A stretch of 64,000 nucleotides of DNA, from positions 11,065 to 75,064 of the forward strand of contig DASVVO010000026.1 of the NCBI GenBank assembly GCA_036386515.1, read 5' to 3'. The notes beneath the pieces are model-generated. The model saw nothing but the letters and a program-made list of their open reading frames with translations, ran no database searches and had not been told where the DNA came from. This DNA comes from JAIVJZ01 sp036386515 (lineage in GTDB: Bacteria > Acidobacteriota > Blastocatellia > Pyrinomonadales > Pyrinomonadaceae). The position numbers were made by a program, and so were the translations under genes. How positions within the stretch are numbered: the stretch's first letter is position 1; each line of letters begins with the position of its first letter. Shown here one piece after another: positions 44,653-52,290 of the stretch.

Positions 44653-45321
44653 ATGACGCGCAACAATTTATTCCCCTGTCTCGATCTGCGTGCGCGCAGG
44701 TACGCACGTTTCGCGCTCTCCGCCGTCGCTTGCCTCTTCGCCTCCGGCCTGTTCGCCGCGAGCGTCGAAGCGCAGGGGATGCGCCCCGTCGCCCGCCTCG
44801 TCGGAGTCTCGAACAGCGGCGCGGCGCGCCTCACTTCGAGCGCCGACTCCTGCGAGACGCAGGCGCGCCTGATGAACGCTTCCCTGACGAACGCGCGCAC
44901 GCGCAGCACGGCTCGCGTCAGCGCGACCGCCGACGAGCGGCGCGCCTTCGACCTGATCAACGTCGAGCGACGCGCCCGCGGCGAATCCTCGCTCGTCTGG
45001 GATGCGGAACTGACGCGCATGGCGCGGCTCCACTCGGAGAACATGGCGCGGCAAAACTTTTTCGACCACATCGACCCGCAAGGGCAGAACATGACGATGC
45101 GCGCCCGCGCGTGCGGCGTCTGCGGGTGGAGCGCGATTGCGGAGAACATCGCGTATAATGCGGGCTACGAAGATGCGGCGGGTTTCGCCGTCGAGCGTTG
45201 GATGACTTCGTCCAAGCACCGCGCCAACCTGTTGCGCGAAGGCTTCACGCATTCCGGCGTCGGGGTGGCGCGCGCCGCCGACGGTCGCGTCTTTTTCACT
45301 CAGGTCTTCGTCACGCGCTAG
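44653..45321 (+). CDS. Secreted CAP/SCP-domain protein
   Basis: A 222-residue exported protein with a signal peptide at ~14-38. The CAP domain runs from about residue 95 to 222, with LINVERRARGESSLVWDAEL, MARLHSENMARQNFFDHIDP, AENIAYN and GFTHSGVGVA. The two histidines and glutamates of the CAP cavity are present (HSEN, AENI, H in FFDHI). Bacterial CAP proteins are extracellular and their activity is mostly unknown. A promoter lies upstream and a terminator downstream, so the gene is monocistronic. Confidence 0.88.
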   Translation: MTRNNLFPCLDLRARRYARFALSAVACLFASGLFAASVEAQGMRPVARLVGVSNSGAARLTSSADSCETQARLMNASLTNARTRSTARVSATADERRAFDLINVERRARGESSLVWDAELTRMARLHSENMARQNFFDHIDPQGQNMTMRARACGVCGWSAIAENIAYNAGYEDAAGFAVERWMTSSKHRANLLREGFTHSGVGVARAADGRVFFTQVFVTR

Positions 45322-45347
45322 AGCCGCAGGCGAGTTCTAAAATTTGA

Positions 45348-45392
45348 AGCGGCCGGCGCTCACTTTAAAGAGAGGCCGGCCGCTCTGCTTTT
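45348..45392 (+). terminator. Terminator after the CAP-domain gene
   Basis: AGCGGCCGGC (45348-45357) pairs with GCCGGCCGCT (45375-45384), followed by CTGCTTTT. Confidence 0.75.
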
Positions 45393-45414
45393 GCCCGGTG
45401 AAATTTTGACTATT

Positions 45415-46332
45415 GTGTCCGAAGCACGATTCACCCTCCCATCCTTCGCCAAGATCAATCTCACGCTGCGCATCCACGGCCGCCGCGCCGACGGCTATCA
45501 CGAAATCGAAACCGTCTTCCAAACCGTCACGCTGCACGACCGCCTCACCTTCGCCGCGCGCCGCGACGACGACGACGAACGGCTCGAACTCGCGTGCGAC
45601 GCGCCCGACGTTCCCTGCGACGAATCGAATCTCGTCTATCGCGCGGGCGTCGCCCTGCGCGAGCGTTACGGTATTCGCGGCGGCGCGCACATCAGTTTGG
45701 AGAAAAGGATTCCGGCGGGGGGTGGTCTCGGCGGCGGCTCGTCAAACGCCGCCGTCGCCCTCGTCGGCCTCGCGCGTTTGTGGAAAATCGAGGCCGACCG
45801 GCACGCGCTCGCAGGTCTCGGCGCATCGCTCGGCGCGGATGTGCCTTTCTTTTTAACGGGCGGCACCGCGCTCGGCACGGGGCGGGGAACCGACATTCAC
45901 CCGCTCGCGGACGCGCCCCGCAAACAACTTTTAGTCGTCACCCCCGGCGTCCGGGTCTCAAGCGCGGCGGCCTACAAGTCGTTGAACGCGCACGCCTTGA
46001 CAAAGGCAGTTTTGCCCGCTAATCTCGCTGTTTCGCGCGCACAAGCCGAAATTTCGGGTTCGTTGCAGGCGTCGCTGAAGAACGATTTCGAGCCGGTCGT
46101 CTATCGTCTCCATCCCGAAATCGAGCGGGCGCGCGACGCGCTCGCAACGTCGGGCGCAAGCGGCGCGTTGCTGTCGGGAAGCGGGGCGAGCGTCTTCGGC
46201 CTCTTTGAAAACGTGGAGGAGCGCGACCGCGCGCAAGCGAGTTTGAGAGTCGAGCCGGGGTGGCAAGTTTTCCCCTGTGCGATGCTCTCGCGGAGCGGGT
46301 ACATGGGAGAGTTGGGCGCGGTCGAGTTTTAA
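45415..46332 (+). CDS. ispE: 4-diphosphocytidyl-2-C-methyl-D-erythritol kinase
   Basis: A 305-residue GHMP kinase of the MEP isoprenoid pathway. The N-terminal FAKINLTLRIHGRRADGYHE and the phosphate loop PAGGGLGGGSSNAAVAL are clear, and the C-terminal LLSGSGASVFGLF closes the fold. GTG at 45415 is preferred because the TTG at 45391 lies inside the preceding terminator. IspD and IspF of the same pathway are encoded 13 kb downstream. Confidence 0.93.
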   Translation: MSEARFTLPSFAKINLTLRIHGRRADGYHEIETVFQTVTLHDRLTFAARRDDDDERLELACDAPDVPCDESNLVYRAGVALRERYGIRGGAHISLEKRIPAGGGLGGGSSNAAVALVGLARLWKIEADRHALAGLGASLGADVPFFLTGGTALGTGRGTDIHPLADAPRKQLLVVTPGVRVSSAAAYKSLNAHALTKAVLPANLAVSRAQAEISGSLQASLKNDFEPVVYRLHPEIERARDALATSGASGALLSGSGASVFGLFENVEERDRAQASLRVEPGWQVFPCAMLSRSGYMGELGAVEF

Positions 46333-46373
46333 ATGAGCGTGCCTGTGAAGTCGGGAGCGCGCGGGAGCAACAT

Positions 46374-46448
46374 TGGGGCGTCGCCAAGTGGTAAGGCACC
46401 GGTCTTTGGATCCGGCATTCGTAGGTTCGAATCCTTCCGCCCCAGCCA
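46374..46448 (+). tRNA. tRNA-Gln(UUG)
   Basis: Acceptor TGGGGCG pairs with CGCCCCA, the D stem is GCC/GGC, the anticodon loop is CTTTGGA (anticodon TTG), and the T loop is TTCGAAT. CCA is encoded. U-U oppositions occur at 31:39 and in the second T-stem pair; the rest is canonical. It lies 41 bp after ispE. Confidence 0.92.
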
Positions 46449-46454
46449 ACATCA

Positions 46455-46530
46455 CAGAGGCTAGAGGTCAGAGGTCAGAGGTTAGTGAAAACGAAATTAC
46501 TGACCTCTGACCTCTAGTCTCTGACCTCTA
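46455..46530. repeat. Inverted heptamer array (unit GAGGTCA)
   Basis: The left arm is AGAGGCTAGAGGTCAGAGG plus further units. The right arm is the TGACCTC run. The loop is about 12 bases. The array lies between tRNA-Gln and prs and uses the same unit as the arrays flanking purC. Confidence 0.9.
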
Positions 46531-46535
46531 ATTTT

Positions 46536-47483
46536 ATGAGTACGACCGGCGGCATCAAAGTTTTTTCCGGCAACGCGAACCGCGAGTTGACGCTGGAGAT
46601 TTGCAACTATCTCAGTTGCGATCCCGGCAGCGCGACCATCGGGCGTTTTTCGGACGGCGAGTTTAACTTCCAGATCACCGAGAACGTGCGCGGCGGCGAC
46701 ATCTTCATCGTGCAGCCGACCTGCCCGCCCACGGACGCGAACCTGATGGAACTGCTCGTCATGCTCGACGCCTTCCGGCGTTCGTCGGCCGAGCGCGTGA
46801 CGGCTGTGATTCCTTATTACGGTTACGCGCGCTCGGATAAGAAGGATCGCCCGCGCGTACCGATTGCCGCCAAGCTCGTCTCGAATTTGATCGCCACGGC
46901 CGGCGCGCACCGCGTCCTGACGATGGACTTGCACGCCGCGCAGATTCAAGGCTTCTTTGACATCCCGGTCGATCACCTCTACGCCGCGCCCGTCTTCATC
47001 GGCCACTATCAAGCGAACCCGATGCCGAACCTGACGGTGGTTGCGCCCGACACCGGCGGAGCGGAACGCGCGCGCGCTTACGCCAAGCGTCTGGACGCGG
47101 AACTCGCGCTCTGCGACAAGCGGCGCGAGAAGGCGAACGTGGCCGAAGTGATGAACGTCGTCGGCGACGTGCGCGGGCGCAACTGCCTGGTGGTTGACGA
47201 CATGTGCGATACGGGCGGTTCGCTGACGAAGGTGGCGAAGGCGCTCAAGAGCGCGGGCGCGGCGAGCATTCACGCCTGTTTCACGCACGCCGTTTTGTCG
47301 GGGCACGCCTGCGAGCAGTTGGCGCAGTCGGACATCGAGCAGGTGGTCACGACGAACACCATCCCGTTCGGCGGGGGCAAGAGTGAGATGGATAATCTCA
47401 AGGTTCTGAGCATCGCGCCGCTGCTGGCGAAAGCGATCAAGTCGATCCACGAGGAGACCAGCGTCTCTTCGCTCTTCGTGTGA
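46536..47483 (+). CDS. prs: Ribose-phosphate pyrophosphokinase (PRPP synthetase)
   Basis: A 315-residue PRPP synthetase. Key phrases are GGIKVFSGNANRELTLEICN, SDGEFNFQI, RSDKKDRPRVPIAAKLVSN, TMDLHAAQIQGFF and the PRPP loop VVDDMCDTGGSLTKVAKAL. It makes PRPP for nucleotides, His and Trp. The ATG has no Shine-Dalgarno because it abuts the repeat array. rplY and pth follow, a conserved order. Confidence 0.97.
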   Translation: MSTTGGIKVFSGNANRELTLEICNYLSCDPGSATIGRFSDGEFNFQITENVRGGDIFIVQPTCPPTDANLMELLVMLDAFRRSSAERVTAVIPYYGYARSDKKDRPRVPIAAKLVSNLIATAGAHRVLTMDLHAAQIQGFFDIPVDHLYAAPVFIGHYQANPMPNLTVVAPDTGGAERARAYAKRLDAELALCDKRREKANVAEVMNVVGDVRGRNCLVVDDMCDTGGSLTKVAKALKSAGAASIHACFTHAVLSGHACEQLAQSDIEQVVTTNTIPFGGGKSEMDNLKVLSIAPLLAKAIKSIHEETSVSSLFV

Positions 47484-47500
47484 AGGGCAAACACTAACTT

Positions 47501-47587
47501 TGGTTTCAAGTTTCAGGTTGCAGGTTTCAAGTCGAAAACCGAAGTGACCTCAAACTTGAAACCTGCAACCTGAAACTTGAAACTTGG
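47501..47587. repeat. Inverted heptamer array (unit GTTTCAA/GTTTCAG)
   Basis: The left arm is GGTTTCAAGTTTCAGGTTGC plus one unit. The right arm is the TTGAAAC/CTGAAAC run. The loop is a unique ~17 bases. Confidence 0.9.
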
Positions 47588-47596
47588 TATTCGATT

Positions 47597-48262
47597 ATGG
47601 CAGAGAAGAAAGAATTTACGATTCAAGCGACGCGCCGCGAGGGGCGCGGGAAGAACGATGCGCGCCGCGTGCGCGCCGCCGGGCGCGTGCCGCTCACGAT
47701 TTACGGAGGCGAAGGCGATTCCGTTTCCGCCTCCGCCTCCCTCGCCGAACTGGCGGCCATCCTGCGCACCGAGTCAGGCCACAACACCATCTTCACCCTC
47801 GACATCGACGGCGAAGGCGGGCACGACGTGATGTTCCTCGACCGGCAGATCGATCCCGTTCGCGGTCGTCTCGTCCACGCCGATTTGCGTCGCCTCGTGC
47901 GCGGCCAGAAGATCGAAGTGACCGTGCCCCTGCACCTGACGGGCGAACCCATCGGCGTTACCGAAGGCGGCGGCGTGCTCGAACAGATGGTGCGCGAAAT
48001 TAATATCCGCGTCCGTCCGCGCGACATCCCCGACGCGATTGACCTCGATGTCTCGAACCTCGGCGTCCACGACGTGCTGCACGTCTCCGACCTCCAGGTG
48101 GAAGAAAACATCGAAATCCTGGATGAGCCGGACACGGTGCTCGCCACCGTCGGCATCATCGCCGAGGAGCCGGTCGAAGCTCCCGTCGTGGCGGACGACG
48201 ACGCCACCGAGCCGGAAGTTATCGGCAAGGGCAAGAAGGACGACGAGGGCGGCGAAGCCTAG
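47597..48262 (+). CDS. rplY: 50S ribosomal protein L25/CTC family
   Basis: A 221-residue long-form L25 (TL5/CTC). The N-terminal 5S rRNA-binding domain is at ~1-95 (REGRGKNDARRVRAAGRVPL), followed by the CTC beta domain at ~100-190. The C-terminus is an acidic low-complexity tail. It binds 5S rRNA in the large subunit and is followed by pth, as in many bacteria. Confidence 0.94.
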   Translation: MAEKKEFTIQATRREGRGKNDARRVRAAGRVPLTIYGGEGDSVSASASLAELAAILRTESGHNTIFTLDIDGEGGHDVMFLDRQIDPVRGRLVHADLRRLVRGQKIEVTVPLHLTGEPIGVTEGGGVLEQMVREINIRVRPRDIPDAIDLDVSNLGVHDVLHVSDLQVEENIEILDEPDTVLATVGIIAEEPVEAPVVADDDATEPEVIGKGKKDDEGGEA

Positions 48263-48269
48263 AGGAGTT

Positions 48270-48364
48270 TGGGCAAAGGGTAAGGGGCAAGGGGGAAAGG
48301 GCGCATCGCCTCGCGATTCCGGTTTATCCTTTACCCCTTACCCTTTACCCCTTACCCTTTGCCC
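48270..48364. repeat. Inverted array (unit GGGTAAG/GGGCAAG)
   Basis: The left arm is GGGCAAAGGGTAAGGGGCAA plus more. The right arm is the TTACCCC run, with the GCCC variant at its outer end mirroring the left arm. The loop is unique. Confidence 0.92.
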
Positions 48365-48380
48365 GTATTTCCTATTTCGC

Positions 48381-48947
48381 ATGCTTATCGTCGGGCTGGG
48401 CAATCCGGGCGCGCAATATGAGTTGACGCGCCACAACCTCGGCTTCATGGCCGTGGATTTGTTGGCGCGCCAGGCCGGGCGCGACGTGCGGCGCGAGGAG
48501 TGTCGCGCGCTCGTCGGACGCGCCGAGATCGAAGGCCGCACGGTGGAACTCGTCAAGCCGCAGACCTACATGAATCTGAGCGGCGAATCGGTGCAGTGCC
48601 TGCTGCGCAAACGCGAGTTGAAAACGGCGACGGACTTAGTGGTCGTGAGCGACGACCTCGCGCTGCCTTTCGGCACGTTGCGCCTCAGGGCGCGCGGTTC
48701 GAGCGGCGGCCACAACGGTTTGAAAAGCATCATCGCGCAGGCGCGAACAGACGAGTTCATCCGCCTGCGCATCGGGATTCAACCCGAACACCCGCTCGCC
48801 GACACCGCCCGCTACGTGCTCGAACGTTTCCCGCCGGGCGTGCGCGGCGAACTGGAAAAAGTTTTAGAGCGGAGCGTCGAAGCGATCCGCGCCATCGTCC
48901 GCGATGGCATTGACAAAGCGATGGCAACTTACAACGGTGACAAGTGA
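48381..48947 (+). CDS. pth: Peptidyl-tRNA hydrolase
   Basis: A 188-residue Pth recycling stalled peptidyl-tRNA. MLIVGLGNPGAQYELTRHNL carries the catalytic H18. PQTYMNLSGESV, VVVSDDLALPFG and RARGSSGGHNGLKSII complete the signatures. ATG at 48381 fits the family start; the longer upstream frame overlaps rplY and is spurious. The last three codons (GDK) and the TGA lie in the first GGTGACA unit of the next array. Confidence 0.96.
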   Translation: MLIVGLGNPGAQYELTRHNLGFMAVDLLARQAGRDVRREECRALVGRAEIEGRTVELVKPQTYMNLSGESVQCLLRKRELKTATDLVVVSDDLALPFGTLRLRARGSSGGHNGLKSIIAQARTDEFIRLRIGIQPEHPLADTARYVLERFPPGVRGELEKVLERSVEAIRAIVRDGIDKAMATYNGDK

Positions 48948-49033
48948 CGGGCGACAGGTGACAGGTCAGAACAGGAATTATTTTATCTTGTCACCTGTCA
49001 CTCGTCACCTGTCACCCATCACTTGTCACCGTT
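48936..49033. repeat. Inverted heptamer array (unit GGTGACA), overlapping the pth stop
   Basis: The left arm is GGTGACAAGTGACGGGCGAC plus units. The right arm is the TGTCACC run. The loop is AT-rich. The same unit is used at 4.1 and 39.9 kb. Confidence 0.92.
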
Positions 49034-49092
49034 CTTTTCCTTCTTGCTTCCGCCACGAGGCCGAGGCTAGACATCCATAAGGAGGATGAATT

Positions 49093-49563
49093 TTGGCTGA
49101 GAAGAGAGTTTACGAAGTGGTCTTCATCATAGACCCGGCGACGGGCGAAGAAGACTCGACCCGCCTCGTCGAAAACCTGCAAAAAATCGTCACCGATCAG
49201 GGCGGCGCGATCACCAAATCCGAGAGCATGGGGCGCAGGGCTTTGGCCTATCGCATCGGGCGCAACACCGAAGGCCATTTCATGCTGTTCGAGATCGAAG
49301 GCACGGGCGGCGAGATCGCCGAACTCGAACGCCGCATGCGCGTCAGCGATCAAGTGATGCGCTATCTCACCGTGCGCGTGGACGAAGACCGTCGCCGCGC
49401 CGAGAAGTTCAAAGACCGGCGCATTCGCAAAGCGAGCAAGCGGCCTGAAAAGGGCAGCGGAGGACGCGGCGGCGGCAATTATACCGCGCCGGCCGCCGCC
49501 GCTCCCGTCGCCCCTGCTGCTGCCGTAACGGCCGTCGCCGACGAAGGTGATGCCGGAGCGTAA
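49093..49563 (+). CDS. rpsF: 30S ribosomal protein S6, long form
   Basis: A 156-residue S6. The core (1-~105) has RVYEVVFIIDPATGEED and the RALAYRIGRNTEGHF strand. A C-terminal extension, GSGGRGGGNYTAPAAAAP and more, is absent from most S6 proteins. The start is TTG at 49093, seven bases after AAGGAGG. The ATG at 49086 abuts the Shine-Dalgarno and opens only a four-codon frame (MNFG). S6 pairs with S18, encoded next. Confidence 0.94.
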   Translation: MAEKRVYEVVFIIDPATGEEDSTRLVENLQKIVTDQGGAITKSESMGRRALAYRIGRNTEGHFMLFEIEGTGGEIAELERRMRVSDQVMRYLTVRVDEDRRRAEKFKDRRIRKASKRPEKGSGGRGGGNYTAPAAAAPVAPAAAVTAVADEGDAGA

Positions 49564-49729
49564 TACCGGCGCGCCCGTCGCGCTGCCCGTGCTCTGAAGC
49601 GCAGGTTGAACATTTCGCGACCCTGAACCCACGCGCGCCGCGCGAGTCGCTAACTCGTGCGAGCGCAAGCGCGACGGTCGGGTCGCTTGACCGGCGAAAG
49701 TGGCCGGACGAGTTTGAGAGAGGAAAATT

Positions 49730-50074
49730 ATGTCGAGAAATTTTGATCGTGATCGGGAACGTGATTTCGGAAATGACGACGACCGCGGCGGCGGCGGTCG
49801 CTTCGGCGGCGGCGGCGACCGCGGCGGGCGCGGCGGCCCCGGCGGCGGGCGCGGCGGCAGGTTCCGGCGGCGCAAAGTGTGTCGCTTCTGCCTGGACAAA
49901 GTTGACATCATCGATTTCAAGGACGTGAAGTTGCTGACGAACTACATCCCCGAACGCAGCAAGGTTTTGCCGCGCCGCATTTCGGGGTCGTGCGCGCCGC
50001 ACCAACGCATGCTGGCCGAGGCCATCAAACGCGCGCGCAACATCGCGCTCCTGCCCTACGCCGCCGATTCGTAA
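49730..50074 (+). CDS. rpsR: 30S ribosomal protein S18 with Gly/Arg-rich N-terminal extension
   Basis: A 114-residue S18. The conserved core starts at about residue 47 (RRKVCRFCLDKVDIIDFKDV) and has the CxxC and a later Cys/His that mark the zinc-type form. Residues 8-45 are an RGG-like extension (DRGGGGRFGGGGDRGG...). S18 binds S6 on the platform of the small subunit. The long spacer from rpsF (166 bp) has no ssb gene, unlike many bacteria. Confidence 0.94.
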   Translation: MSRNFDRDRERDFGNDDDRGGGGRFGGGGDRGGRGGPGGGRGGRFRRRKVCRFCLDKVDIIDFKDVKLLTNYIPERSKVLPRRISGSCAPHQRMLAEAIKRARNIALLPYAADS

Positions 50075-50094
50075 AAAGAAGGGACTCAAAGATT

Positions 50095-50652
50095 ATGGCA
50101 AACACACAAGTCCTCTTGCGTGAAGATATTGATAATTTGGGAGCGCGCGGCGAGATCGTCAAAGTCCGCGCGGGCTACGCGCGCAACTACCTGCTGCCGC
50201 GCAAACTCGCCGTGCAGGCGACGGCCTCGAACGTCAAGCAGATCGAACAGGAGCGCGGCGCGCTCTTGCGTAAGGAAGCGACAGAGCGCGCCGGGGCGGA
50301 AGCTCAGGCGGCGCAAATGAACGCGCTGCGCCTGACCTTCGAGCGCAAGGTCGGCGAACACGGCATGCTCTACGGCTCGGTCACTTCGATGGACATCCAG
50401 GAAGCCCTCAAAGCGCAGGGCTACGAGTTTGACCGCCGGCGCATCAACCTCGCGGAAGCGATCAAAGAGACGGGCGAGTTTTCGGTGCGCGTCAGGCTGC
50501 ACCGCGAAGTGAACGTCGAAATTCCCGTCATCGTCACGGCCGAAGGCGGCGCGGCGGCGGCGACGGCGGAAGCCACGACCGGCGCGGACGCGACGGCTGA
50601 GGCCGCGACAGAAGCCGGAACCGGCGAGACGACGGCCGCTGCCGCCGAGTAA
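50095..50652 (+). CDS. rplI: 50S ribosomal protein L9 with Ala/Thr-rich tail
   Basis: A 185-residue L9. The N-domain (VLLREDIDNLGARGEIVKVR), the connecting helix, and the C-domain (FSVRVRLHREVNVEIPVIV) are complete by about residue 150. The rest is an Ala/Thr/Glu-rich tail. ATG at 50095; the upstream extension overlaps rpsR and is rejected. A terminator-like hairpin follows. Confidence 0.95.
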   Translation: MANTQVLLREDIDNLGARGEIVKVRAGYARNYLLPRKLAVQATASNVKQIEQERGALLRKEATERAGAEAQAAQMNALRLTFERKVGEHGMLYGSVTSMDIQEALKAQGYEFDRRRINLAEAIKETGEFSVRVRLHREVNVEIPVIVTAEGGAAAATAEATTGADATAEAATEAGTGETTAAAAE

Positions 50653-50665
50653 CATCAAACAAACG

Positions 50666-50703
50666 AGCGGGCGCGGCGACTAAACATTGTCGCGCCCGCT
50701 TTG
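50666..50703 (+). terminator. Likely terminator after rplI
   Basis: AGCGGGCGC...GAC pairs with GTCGCGCCCGCT, with a three-base bulge on the left side. A short TTTGG follows. A possible dnaB promoter (TTGTCG, 18 bp, TATGCT) overlaps it. Confidence 0.6.
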
Positions 50704-50824
50704 GCTATAGTATGCTGTAGGCGCGTTGCTCCCGGCGGATGATTTCAGTTCGAGAGCGGCCACCGCTTACAGCAGTTTTTTTGTCCGGTCTTCCCTCTAA
50801 CTTCCGAAACTTCCGAGTCTCCCG

Positions 50825-52189
50825 ATGGTCAAACATTTCGCTCCCGATTCGACGCGCGATCAAATGCTCGAACGCCCGCTCCCGCACAGCGCGGATGCGG
50901 AGCGTGCGATCCTCGGGGCGATCATCCTCGACAACGGCCTCGTCAATCAGGCCATCGAACTGCTCAAAGCCGAAGACTTCTACGTCCGCGCGCACCAGCA
51001 CCTCTTCCGCGCCATGATCTCGATGAGCGAGCGCGGCGCGGAAATCAACCCGATCCTGCTCGGCGAGGAACTCCGACGCGACGGCGCGCTCGAACAGGTG
51101 GGCGGCATCGCCTTCATCTCCGAACTCACCTACGGCCTGCCGCACTTCACGAACATCGCCGCCTACGCGAAGGTCGTGCGCGACAAGTCGTTGATGCGCC
51201 AACTCGTTAAAGTCGCTAACAAGATCACGAGCGAAGCCCTCGAAGAAGAGGACGAGGCCAGTCTCATCCTCGACCACGCCGAACAGATGATCTTCGCGCT
51301 GGCCGACGAACGTCTCCGGCAAGGCTTCGCGCACGTCAAACCCATCGCCGACCAGATTCTCGAAAAGGTGCAGGAACTCGGCGGGCGCGGCGTGGCTCTG
51401 ACCGGACTCACCACCGGCTTCGCCGAACTCGACAAGCTGACTTCCGGCCTCCAACCGTCGGACTTGATCATCGTCGCCGCGCGCCCCTCGATGGGCAAAA
51501 CTTCGCTCTGCCTGACGCTCGCGCAGAACGCGGCGATTCAGGCCAACGCGGTCGTCGGCGTGTTCTCGCTGGAGATGTCGAAAGAGGCTCTGGTGATGCG
51601 CATGCTCTGTTCCGAGGGGCACGTTGACGCGCATCGTTTCCGCGCCGGTTTCCTCTCGCGCGACGAATGGGCGCGGCTCGCGGGCGCGCTCGGCACGCTC
51701 TCGGAAACGAAAATTTTCATAGACGACACGCCGGGCATCTCCGTCCTGGAGATGCGCGCGAAGGCGCGACGGCTGGCGGCGGAACAGAAGCGGCTCGATC
51801 TGATCATCGTCGATTATTTACAGTTGATGTCGGGTTCGTCGAAGCGTTCGGAGTCGCGGCAGCAGGAGGTTTCGCAAATCTCGCGCGAGTTGAAGGGCTT
51901 GGCGAAGGAGTTGAACGTGCCGCTCGTCGCCCTCTCGCAACTCTCGCGCGCGCCCGAAGCGCGCACCGACCATCGCCCGCAACTCTCGGACTTGCGCGAA
52001 TCGGGCGCAATCGAGCAGGACGCAGACGTGGTCGCCTTCATCTACCGCGAGGAGCAGTACAACCGCACGGAAGAGAACGCCGGGATCGCCGAGGTCATCG
52101 TCGCCAAGCAGCGCAACGGCCCGACCGACACGGTGCAACTGGCTTTCCTCAAAGAGTTCACGCGCTTCGAGAACATGTGGAAAGAGTAG
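50825..52189 (+). CDS. dnaB: Replicative DNA helicase DnaB
   Basis: A 454-residue DnaB. The N-terminal primase-interacting domain (PHSADAERAILGAIILDNGL) precedes the RecA-like ATPase with Walker A ARPSMGKTSL, DGxxL-type LIIVDYLQLMSGSSKR and the arginine-finger region LSDLRESGAIEQDAD. No intein is present. The hexamer unwinds DNA at the fork. The ATG has no visible Shine-Dalgarno. A strong terminator follows. Confidence 0.97.
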   Translation: MVKHFAPDSTRDQMLERPLPHSADAERAILGAIILDNGLVNQAIELLKAEDFYVRAHQHLFRAMISMSERGAEINPILLGEELRRDGALEQVGGIAFISELTYGLPHFTNIAAYAKVVRDKSLMRQLVKVANKITSEALEEEDEASLILDHAEQMIFALADERLRQGFAHVKPIADQILEKVQELGGRGVALTGLTTGFAELDKLTSGLQPSDLIIVAARPSMGKTSLCLTLAQNAAIQANAVVGVFSLEMSKEALVMRMLCSEGHVDAHRFRAGFLSRDEWARLAGALGTLSETKIFIDDTPGISVLEMRAKARRLAAEQKRLDLIIVDYLQLMSGSSKRSESRQQEVSQISRELKGLAKELNVPLVALSQLSRAPEARTDHRPQLSDLRESGAIEQDADVVAFIYREEQYNRTEENAGIAEVIVAKQRNGPTDTVQLAFLKEFTRFENMWKE

Positions 52190-52226
52190 GGCGGCCGCCC
52201 GGCCGACGACCGAGGTGAGAGTTTTC

Positions 52227-52284
52227 GTCCCGTGCGCGGCGTTTGAATGTTCGATTCAAACGCCGCGCACGGGACTTCGTTTTG
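52227..52284 (+). terminator. Perfect 22-bp hairpin terminator after dnaB
   Basis: GTCCCGTGCGCGGCG... (52227-52248) and its exact complement (52254-52275) close on GTTCG. TTCGTTTTG follows. It ends seven bases before the alr start. Confidence 0.85.
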
Positions 52285-52290
52285 TGAATC

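Noticed and set aside
48948..49092. S6:S18-binding leader motif upstream of rpsF
   Set aside because: The spacer is mostly repeat array, and I could not identify the conserved bulged CCG structure.
50825..52189. Intein in dnaB
   Set aside because: The gene has normal length and uninterrupted motifs.
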